Shown here one piece after another: positions 9,901-20,900 of a DNA stretch of 64,000 nt. Both the position numbers and the translations under genes were made by a program. The notes beneath the pieces were generated by a model that searched no databases, was not told the DNA's origin, and saw only the letters and a program-made list of their open reading frames with translations. Source of the stretch: Stentor coeruleus (taxonomy: Eukaryota > Ciliophora > Heterotrichea > Heterotrichida > Stentoridae); NCBI GenBank assembly GCA_001970955.1, contig MPUH01000202.1, positions 1-64,000 on the forward strand. Direction: 5' to 3'. The stretch's first letter is position 1; each line of letters begins with the position of its first letter.

Positions 9901-12900
9901 ATTATTGAATTTCGAAGATTCTATAATAGTTGTTGAAGAAAGTAAATGCATAAATCCACCTGTATTTTGAGATGTTTGACTATAAAACCAGGAGTGATTT
10001 ATAATTAAATTACTTGTTGAAGAGTAGATTCCATTATAATCAGTGTATATACATATGTTTTCTTTAAACAAACAAGAATTAATTAGAACTTGAGTGTTGG
10101 AAAAATAGAAAATCCCATTAGTACTAGCTGTATTGTTGATAAAAATATTGTTTGTAAGGGTGTTGTATAAACTTCCTGATTTTCCTGTTATGTAAATAAG
10201 TACTGTTGAGTAAGCGATATTATGAGAAATTGTAGAGTCTATTATATTTATATAGCTACTGTCACTTACTGTTATAATAGTTTCTGCACAATATTTAATA
10301 ACACAAAAAACACATTCGAAATACGAGCTTTTCGACACTAAAACCGCACTACTTTCAACACCCACAATTAGACAATTATAAAAATAAACATTTGCATTAT
10401 TATCAGCAGAGACTAAAGAATCAATCTTATCAAAACTAGAATTCCAAACTTGTACATTCACTTTAGTAGCATCAATAGCTTTAGCTTCAATTTCATACAT
10501 AGTAATATTCTGAAACACAACTAAAGTCCCACTAACAAATGATCTTAACGAAAAAACTCCTTCAGTAGATCTCGAGTTCAAAAACATTGAATTATTAACC
10601 AAAAGCACTGGAGTATTCAAAGAATAAAATCCATAAATCCCAGTATGTAAACCTTCATTATCTGAAAAATATCCATTATCTAAAACTAATACCCCTTCTT
10701 GATGTAAATCAGATATAATCCCACCTTTATCCGCAGAATTCCCAACAGCATTTAAATTACTTATATACGAGTCATATTCTTTATAAAACACAACTTTTGC
10801 TGATATGTAAATTACAGTCCCATCAATAGATTTAGAGTTTATAACTGATATTGTTTGAAATTTCATTAAGATTTTTGAAACTGTTGATATACTATCTAAA
10901 TAAACTCCAGCACCACATCCTGTTAACGCAGAACATCTATTAAAAATCACATTTATCATTTTTAAAACAAGCCCTTGTGATGAAGCTAATATCCAAAAAC
11001 CTCCACCATTACCATAATGTGAAAGCGCGTCAATTATATTAGCATCTTTTATATTAAGTTCATTAATTTGATTAAATAAAGTCACCCCAGAGTATTCAGC
11101 TTGTATAGAATTTCCAGTAAAATTTGTCATCTCAATAGTATAAACTTGATAAAACTCAATTACAGCATTTTCTAAATTTCTTATATTGTTGAATATAAAA
11201 TGACTTAAAATACATTTACTGATATGTTTAATATAACAAGCTATGGCTTCAGATGAAGAAAAACTAATATCATGAATATACAAATTGTCTATAGTCAAAT
11301 TTGTACTTATAGAATCTATATAAAGTCCACCTGTACCTTCATTTATACTACAAGATGTGCTAAAAATTTCAATATTAGTCATTTTAAGATAGTAAATATC
11401 AATAAATAATGTTATACGTGTACAGTTTAATGATGGGACTTCAGTACTAGGAGGGTCTTTTGAAAGATATCTTCCAGTACCTGAAAAGTTTTTTATTATA
11501 GAAAAAATATCATCTTTTTGCCCATCTTCGATATTAGAAATTATCAAATCGTTTATATAAACATTAGGCATTGTTGATATCTGTAAAGCAACTCCTCCAC
11601 ATTTTCCTGAATTTATTATCAAACCGGATATAATAACTGACCTTGAAGGGATCATGATTTTTGTTATCCCACTATCTAAAACAACTTTAATTTTTTGTCC
11701 TTTTTTATCAGATAATTTCAGATTTCCTGCGTTATTTAATACAATAATTCCATTGTTACCAACAATAACATTGTCTATAGTCACATTTTTTATTTGAATA
11801 TTATGTGTATTTTTTGCCATATAATAATAAATAAAATAATCTGAACAGTAGTTATTAGAAAAAAATGAAGATAAAAGTTGGAAATGTTGTTGACTATATG
11901 ATGTACTTATACCTTGTTCAACATAATAATCTGGATATGTTAATGATGAGACATCAATATAAATAAGGTTATTAACATAATTGTTGTTAAAAGTACAATT
12001 TGATATTGTTATGGTTCCGATTTGATTTAATGAGTATATAAGACTACCTGATGAAGAAGCTTGGAGGTTAGAAAAAGCGAAATTGTATAAAAACTGAACA
12101 TTTTCGAAGGTTGCGGAATGGTATCCAGAACCTATGAAAAAACTCCCTGTTGTGACGAATTCTGTATCTTCATAACCTGCACCGATATCTTCAACTATCC
12201 CACTTATGTAATAAAAATCTGAACTATGACAATCTAAATCACATGTTAAAAATATAACACTCCCACTATCTTTAGCTTGCATTTTTTTAAAATCTACATT
12301 TTTTAACGTTAAAGCTCCTGAAGCGTATATAAATGAACTATATTGATACCTAAATCCAATAAATGTAACATTTTCAAAAAAACCTGAGTTTTTTAATCTG
12401 AAAATTACATCTGAATAATACAAATCACAATCTTTCCCATATTTATTTTCATAATCATCAATATGTATATTTTCATTTCTATCATTCATAAAACCAAAAT
12501 TAGATCCTTGAACATAAGGACAATACAAACAAACCTCTTCTGTACAGTCTTTAAGCACTTTAGTCCCATAAAACTCAACATTTCTTATATAAAAAAACAT
12601 TGTAACAGGGCTAATTTTCATCCCTGATGTCCAATAAACTTTAGCCCTAACACTATCACTATCACTTTCAATCCAAAGCTCTTCATAATCATACCAATTA
12701 TTTGTATTCAAAGGATCTTTATTATTGTCTATAAAAGGGGATATCGCATCATTAGGACTTACTTTAAATTCATGATCCACTGTAGAATCAAGTATAATTT
12801 TACTATAAGAAGCATAAACTGATAATAAAGCATAATATAAAGAAACCATAGGGTTTTCTTTACTACCATCACCATAATACCCTGATTGTGTATATGATTT

Positions 12901-14304
12901 CATTGGATTTACATAGAATTTCTTATAATTATTCATAGAATATTTCGTTGGTTCTATAAAACACCATCTTTTTAAACTTCCAAAATACACAGATATATCT
13001 AATTCTATATATCCTATAGGGCAGTTAATATCTTGTGTTATACATTGATCCATTATCATAACATTATTACAAACAAGACAGCTTGTCCCATCACTTTTTA
13101 GACAATTAGATAAGGTGTTTATAGTATTTCCATAGCAAAATAAACAATTTTCAGTGTTGCAAGTATCACTAGTAGAGCATTTATTCAAATCGGTATATGT
13201 ATAAGATTGAGTATCATCACATAAGTTATTACATAAACTTGGATTATAATAAGCGGACCAGTCTTGTTTTAATATTTGGTTTAGTATTGCCGCTTGAATA
13301 GCTTGACTATCTGTACACTTTCCAGTATTATATCCACATTGAGGTACTAAGCATTCATTTTCACATGCACCAGCATAGTTAAAAGCACCATTTTTATAAG
13401 TTGTAGAACAGCCATTGTTACACCCACAGTCACCGAAATCGTAAAAACATGCTTCAACATTACAAGCTAGATTACATTCCCCATCACCAAGATTATTCAT
13501 AAAACATCCAGCATTGCAATATCCACATACACCATGTTTATAGTCACAATTAAGATTAGCACAAGGGTCATCGATAATCCCAGAAACATTTCTACAGTAA
13601 TCCTCATAATAAACAAGTATATTGCAACCTGCATTACAATCACAATCTCCACCATCATATTTACAATCCGCATTATTGCAAATATCATCACAAAAATTAT
13701 CACCAATATAACTTGGTGGGCATTCTAAACATGTGCCAAAACAAACATAATTATCATAATTGCAATCATAATTATTACAAGCACTTTGGCATATCGAGTC
13801 TTCTAAATTATCAATATAGCATCCTTCAGCACACCATCCACAGTCATTATTATCATACCTGCATTCATAAGTATTACATTCAATATCACATTTTTCATTT
13901 TCTAATAAATTCTCTTTACACCCATCTGAACAATATCCACAGTCACCAAGATCCCAACCACATTGATAATTATTACATTCAGGGTCACAAACCCCATCAC
14001 CTAAATTTGAATATTCGCATAACTTGTCCATACAGTTAAAAAAACAGTCTGAGTATAAAAATTTGTCTAAAGTGGTCAAATTTGAGATATCTTGAGAATC
14101 ATAATTACAATCATTGATCATACATGCAGAATCACACCAACCGTAATAATGATTTATTTTTTTTTATGGGTTTTTATATGGTTTTATAGATATTTTATAT
14201 CAACCGTCTCCTATCCAGGCACTTGGGCAGAAAGATTCACTACATGTGAAAAGGCTACGAGAAAATACATGGGGTATGATGTTAAGGTATATGAAAATAA
14301 ACAT
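6970..14304 (-). CDS. Giant LNR/beta-helix multi-TM surface protein, copy 1 (interrupted by a 63-nt insertion)
   Basis: The frame downstream of 14121 gives 2,383 residues. Alignment with the neighbouring paralogue shows that the true start is ATG at 14304 (MFIFIYLNIIPHVFSRSLFT, a signal peptide). The first 40 residues rejoin the frame if a 63-nt segment at 14138-14200 is removed, giving 2,423 residues. Residues about 20-310 hold about eight LNR (Lin-12/Notch) like units, such as LGDGVCDPECNNYQCGWD. Residues about 500-1,800 are Asn/Ser/Gly/Ile-rich short repeats typical of a right-handed beta-helix. A Cys-rich GCC2/GCC3-like stalk (SSCDPCPSNKYLITPESSC) at about 1,820-1,930 follows, then about eight hydrophobic spans (about 1,940-2,285) and an acidic cytoplasmic tail. 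It is expected at the cell surface as an adhesion or sensory receptor; the ligand is unknown. As written, the insertion brings in a stop right after the signal peptide region. Confidence 0.85.
14138..14200 (-). other. IES-like 63-nt insertion with 7-bp direct repeat
   Basis: The heptamer CAACCGT occurs at 14138-14144 and again at 14201-14207, enclosing 56 nt of about 90 percent A+T. Removing one heptamer plus the 56 nt restores a frame that matches the paralogue at 14920-22212 residue for residue across the junction (IGDG-W-CDSAC against IGDGFCDSIC). The segment has no GT...AG ends on the coding strand and is much longer than the 15-nt introns, so it is not a normal intron. A short AT-rich segment bounded by a pointer-like direct repeat inside a coding region is what an internal eliminated sequence looks like. 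A short insertion with a 7-bp target duplication is the alternative. The coding strand contains in-frame stops. Confidence 0.6.
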
Positions 14305-14919
14305 TTATATAGATAATTAAATAGAAAGTTGTATATTAATGATTTTTATAAGCATTAGGAAGAGTTTTATAAGATGAGTTGCTTTGGAGGTTTTTAAGGT
14401 TTGAAATCATGGATTTATGATTATTAGGGATGAGGTATTTATTTATAAAATCAAGTTTTGGGATATTTGAAATTAGATAAAGAGAGATTTGCTGTTATTT
14501 TAATGATAAGGTTACTTTGATTAATCAACTTGCTTGTAAAGAGAATATATTGTATAGCTTAAAATAAAAAAAAAAACATGTTTAATAATACACGGAAAAC
14601 CTTATTTTAAAGATACCAACGTTAATCTGTTTAATTTTTTTTAAATATAGTGTTTTATAGTTATTTTATTAAAGTCTATTACAATTGTATATAGATGAAG
14701 TAAAAAGGATGAAAATAAAACATAAATTTTAAGAAAAAGATTATGATTAAAAGGAAATTGAATCAAGCAATATTATAACTTAAGCCAATTCTTAGAACTG
14801 GTTTTAATTTCTAAGTAAAACAGATCATGATTATTAAATCCATATATTTTAGTCTAAATTCATACATTATTCCATATATAATATACGACAAAAAAAAGCT
14901 TATCCTAAAAAACTAAAAC
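14305..14919. other. Spacer between the tandem receptor-like genes
   Basis: 615 nt of very AT-rich, non-coding sequence: the promoter side of copy 1 and the 3' flank of copy 2. No remnants of another copy and no conserved motif were recognised. Confidence 0.6.
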
Positions 14920-17900
14920 TTAAATATTAGCATTAAGTGCTTTTTCTTCCTCTTTATTTTCCGTAAGGATCGATGAATTAGAATTTTTACGTAAATTTTC
15001 TGCTAAATCCTCAAGTATAAGAGAACCATCACAATTACTTACCTCAGAAGAATTATCGTTTTCATCACATGAAATCAATTCAGCATTTTTATGTTCTTCA
15101 AACATATTTAATTCATAAGCCATAACAGTATTAACCAAAGTATTAAAATCATTAGGTACTTTCATATATATTTGGTTTGTATTTTTTATTAAAAAAGTAT
15201 AGCTTCTATTCCCTTCTAAACCATTAATATAAGTGCCTTGACGAATAATATCTTCATTATTAAAATCATCATCAAAAGCATCTCCTTTTCTAAGATAATA
15301 TTTTATCTGTGGGAAAAATTTAAGGGAAAGATCAATTATAGCTTGACCCATATAGTATATCCAATAAATAATAAAATAACTATTCCCTATAATAATAATA
15401 AAAAACAGCATAAGTTTTATATAATCATTTATAGAATTAGAAAGGTAATAAAGACCACAATAAACAGTTAAAGTTGCTGTAAAAAGTGCTTCGGATTCCA
15501 TATGATTTAGCTCAGAAAAACAATATGGTTTTTTTGAACTTTGTAAATATAAAGATCCTAATAATACTAAAGCAACAGTTAATGCTTGAATCAGAGTTGA
15601 TTGATTACTCATAAAAACTGATATTGTAATCATGATAATTTTTCTATATATTATAACAAATTCCCAATAAAAATGTGTTGTTTTATATCCGTTGTATATA
15701 AATCCAAATATAACTTTGTTTTCATCTCGATGAAGAAAACGTCTTTGCTTTATTAACCATATAAGAACAAGAGATGGAGTTCCTATAGCCCATACTATTA
15801 TACCTGGGACGGCAATTAATAAAGAATATTTTATATGGTCACCAACCCAGCATTGAATTGAAGTATTTTCATCTAAAAACTTTCCTTCCATGTCTACAGT
15901 AACACATGAAAAATTCATAAACATAGCTTTTACTATGTTGGGGTAGATTAAAAAGAATAATACAACTATTGTTGTGAAGAATTCTCTACGTAAGTAGCTA
16001 TATGTATCATTTAAAAAGCAAACTGCGATCCATACAAATAAAGATATAACAACAATTCCTATAGGTAAACAGCATAATACAGCAAGTTTTAAAAAGTAAG
16101 TTATTGATGAGTCATTAGATTCTCCATTATCAATATAACAATCAACTGAAAACAATTGTTCAGTTACAGTTGCAGCTGATTTCTGCACATTGAATAACTC
16201 TAGCACATAAGTAGGCCAGTCTAAGTTAAACTGTGCAGTTAAAAACACTAACTGTAAATAATTTGTAAAAATCTTGATATAAATCGAATGAAGAGCCTTT
16301 GCAGCAAATGCTGTTCTCAATGTTGTTTTAACTAAAACCACTGATACAAATACAATAAGTATAAGAAATGATAATAAGATTACAATATTAGTAGTTTGAC
16401 TAGGGCATTGACTACATTTTCCACTTGAATCTCTTGAAAACCCAATTTCACATGATTGACAAAGAACCCCACTATATCCAGTACTACAATATCCTAAGAA
16501 GTTTGTTTTATTTCCACCTAAACATGCTGAAGAAATTGTACAAGAATAGACAACTTCTGATAAAAGATTTGATCTCCAATAACCTGATAATGCGATTATA
16601 ACATCTTTACCTGTACATTCAGCTCCAGTTGGACAAGTTTTACATGATTCTTCGGGTGTTATAAGATATTTGTTTACAGGGCATGGATCACAAGATGAAC
16701 TTCCTATAGCTTCGCCATTTATACATTCTCTTAGATTCAATTCTATTATAACCGAATTTGTAACATTTGCATCATTATTTGAAACTGTAATCCCAGTAGT
16801 AGTCAAAGCAATTTCCATACTTTTCCCTGGAGGTCCACTAGGTATAAAACTTGATATAGAAAATTTCCCTTCATTAGCAATAAAAGTTGTATTTCCTGAA
16901 ACATAATAAAGTTTATTAATTGATGGACAAGTAACAGAAATCATACTTGAATTATCAGTTTTAACAATATTCCCATCAAGGTCATAAAGATAAATTTCTA
17001 TAAAACCTTCATAGCTTTGTCCAGGAGCAACATCTTGTAAACTCCCAATAATATTACCTTGAGCAAGTCTTCTATATTTATAATTTAATGATGTTGCTTT
17101 ACTAGCAAAATTAGGCCCATAAATAGCAGTATTATTTTCAATAATCACCGTATCTTCTATATAAGGTTTAGAATCCAACCATTTTATTGCACCTCCTTCT
17201 TTTTCACAGCTGTTATAAACAATTTTTGTATCACCTTTTATATAAAACATACAAAATGAACACATAGGACTTACCAAATAAAGCCCTCCACCATTAACTT
17301 CTGCTTTATTATATGAAATATCACAATCAGTCATTTCAAGATTAGTATTTTCTATATGAACAGCAGCACCACTCCCTGTTGAATTATTATATGAAAATAT
17401 TGAGTTTTTTATTATAACATCAACTCCTTTATCAACACTTGTAAAAGTTGCAGCTCCATAATAGTTTGTGTTTATGTTTATAAAAGAACTATTTTGTATA
17501 AGCACATCCCCTGTATTTAATCCTAATATACCTCCTACTTGATTTAATGGGTCTTTAAATTGTGTATTTAAAATTTCAAGTGAACAAATATTATCTGTGA
17601 CAATACTAGCAGAATAAGTGTCTGAAGAAGTTTGTGAGTTATAAAATTCTGAATTGGAAATTGTTAATGTATTACTTGAAGAGTAAATTGCATCACCTCG
17701 ACTAGCTATGGATTGATAAAAATTAGAATAAAAGATTTTGGTTTTGCAGGAGTCAAGGTATAAACTTCCTCCATAATTTGTTGCTTGATTAAGCCAGAAA
17801 TCACTATGGGTTATGTTTAAAGACCCACCACTTGCATAAATTGCTCCGCCGTTAGAATTTGAAATCCCTTTACTGAATTTAGAATAATTTATACTTGTTT

Positions 17901-20900
17901 CTGATGATAATAAAAATATAAACCCTCCAGATACTTGAGCTGTTTGACTATAGAACTCTGAATCTATTATAATTAAATTACTTGTTGATGAATATATACC
18001 ATTGTAATCGGTGTATGTGCAAACATTTTCTTCGAATAAACAGCTAATTATTTTGGCTTGGGTGTTAGAAAAATAAAGTATACCTTCAGTGCTAACTGAA
18101 TTGTTAAAAAAAATATTGTTAGTTAGGGTATTGTAATATGTTTCAACACTTCCTGAAATATAAAGTATTCCAGTAGAGTAAGCAGTGTTGTTAGAAAAAT
18201 TAGAATTTGTTATGTTTATATAACTGCTGCTACTTACCGTTATAACAGTGTCTGCACAATATCTGAAATTACAAGAAACACATTCAAAATATGTGTTTTT
18301 CGATATCACAACCGCATTGCTATCAATATTTTCAATAAAAACATGAATAAAATAAACATTCGAAGTACTTTCAGCAGAGATTACAGAATCTAATTCAGTA
18401 AACTTTGATTCAGATACTTTCAGCTCAATCTTAGTCAAATCAAAAGCTTTAGCAATAATTCTACTCATAGTAACATTTTCAAAAATAATCAAACTTCCTT
18501 CAACTAAAGACCTAAACGAAAAAAACCCTTCATTAGAATTCGAGTCTAAAAATATTGAATTTTTAACATAAAGTACTGAATCACTCACTAAATAAAATCC
18601 ATAAATCCCTGTATTCAACCCGTTATTATTTGAAAAAAACATATCATCAAGCTCAAGTATACCATATTCATGAAAATCTGATATAATCCCCCCTTTAAAC
18701 ACAATATTCCTACTAGCTTTTACCCCTTTTATTAAAGAATTAATTTCTCTATCAAATATTACTTTTGATGATATATAAATCGCAGTACCATCCATAGATT
18801 TACTATCAGTAATCATTATATTTTCTATATCAAGTACAATTTTTGACATTGTTGATATACTATCTAAATAAATCCCACCCCCAGATCCAGAATTAGCAAT
18901 ACATTTTATGAATATTCCATCAATCAAAATCAAATTAAGATTTTCTGATGAAGCTGTTATAGATATACAGCCACCATCACCATAATATGAGAATGAATCC
19001 ATAATATTAATTTGGTTTATTGTAAGATATTTTACTTGGGTAAATAATACTACTCCAGTATATTCAGCTTTTATAATATTCCCTGTGAAATAAGTTAAGT
19101 TTATTGTATATACTTGATAGAATTCTATAACAGCATCATCTTGATTTATTATATTAGAAAAAAATAAATCATTTAAATAGGCTGCACTGATATCTTTCAT
19201 ATAACAAGCTATAGCTTCAGGTGCTGAATAGTTTATATCACGAATATAAAAACTGTCTAATGTTACATTTGTACTTATGCTGTTTATATATAATCCACCT
19301 GTACCTTTGTTTTCTATACATGATGTGCTATAAATTTCAATATTAACCATTTTAAGATAATAAATATCAGTAAATGATGTTACACGCTCACATTCTAATG
19401 ATAAGATTTCAGAGAAAGGAGGGTTAAATGAAAGGTATCTCCCAGAATTCTTGAATTCTGTTATTATTAAAAAAATATCATCAATTTTCCCATCTTGGAT
19501 ATTAGAAATTATCAGGTCTGTTACATAAACATTAGGCATTGTTGATATTTGTAAAATAACTCCCCCACATTTCCCTGAATTTATCGTCAAACCTGATATG
19601 ACAACTGATCTTGAAGGGATTTTGATATTTGTTATTTTGTTATTTATTGTTGTTTTTATTTTTTCTCCTATTTCATCTGAAGATTCTAAAGTTCCTTCAT
19701 TGCTTAAGATGATAATACCATTATCTCCTACTATAGCGTTATTAATAGTTACATTTTTTATTTCAATATTATGGACAACTTTTAACATATGATAATAAAG
19801 GAAATAATTTGAACAGTAATTATTGGTAAAGTTTGTAAAAAGTAGTTGAAAATGAGTCTGACTATATACTGTACTTATACCATATTCAACATAATAATCT
19901 GAATATGCTAATGAAGATACATCAATATATATAAGATTGTTTACATAATTATGGTCAAAGGTACAATTGGAAATAATTATAATTCCGATTTGGTTTTCAG
20001 AATATATAAGATTACTAAATGATGCTGCTTCAAGGTTAGAAAAGGCAAAGTTGTATGAAAACTGAACACTATCAAAAGTTGCGGAGTGATACCCAGAACC
20101 CCAAAAAAAGTTCCCTGTTGTAACTGAATCTGTATCTTCATAGCCATCACCAATATCTTGGACTGTACCAACTTGATAATAAAAAGTTGATTCATCACAA
20201 TTAAGAGTACATAATATTGCTATAACACTTCCACCGTTTTTAGCTTGCATTTTTAAAAAATCAACATTTTTCAATACCAGAGATCCTGAGGTATAAATAA
20301 ATGAACTATATTGAAACCTAAACCCAATAAACTTAACATTTTCAAAAACAGCGGAATTTTTAAAGTTGAATATTATGTCTGAATTATATAATGGGCATTC
20401 TGTTCCATATTTTAATTGATAGTCAATAATATTTATATTTTTTTTTCTATCATCGATAAAACCATAATTTGATCCTTCAACATAAGGACAATATAAACAG
20501 ACATCTTCTGTACAATCTTTAAGTACTTTTGTCCCGTAGAAGTCTATGTTTCTTATATAGAATTTACTAGCAAGTGGACTGATTTTCATATGAGGTGTCC
20601 AGTAAACTATGGCTCTGACGCTTTCGCTTGCACTTTCAATCCAAAGCTCTTCGTATTTATACCAATTGTTAGTATTTAGAGGATCTATATTACTGTCTAC
20701 AAAAGGAGATTGCGCATCACTAGGACTTACACTAAAAGTATGATTAACCGTGCAATCCAGTAAAATTTTCGTGTGACTAGCATAAACTGATATTAAAGCA
20801 TAATACAAAGAAACCATTGGGCTCACTTCACTACCATCTCCATAATACCCGGGCTCAGTATACGATACCTTTGGATTAACATAAAATTTCTTATAATGAT

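Noticed and set aside
13497-14039. Open frames opposite and within the LNR region of the receptor gene
   Set aside because: They are shadows: Ile/Met/Val-rich or His/Tyr/Asn-rich translations that mirror the Cys/Asp/Asn codons of the real frame. The same pattern recurs in the second receptor.
14138-14200. Reading the 63-nt insertion as an intron
   Set aside because: No allowed shift within the direct repeat gives GT...AG ends on the coding strand, and all demonstrable introns here are 15 nt.
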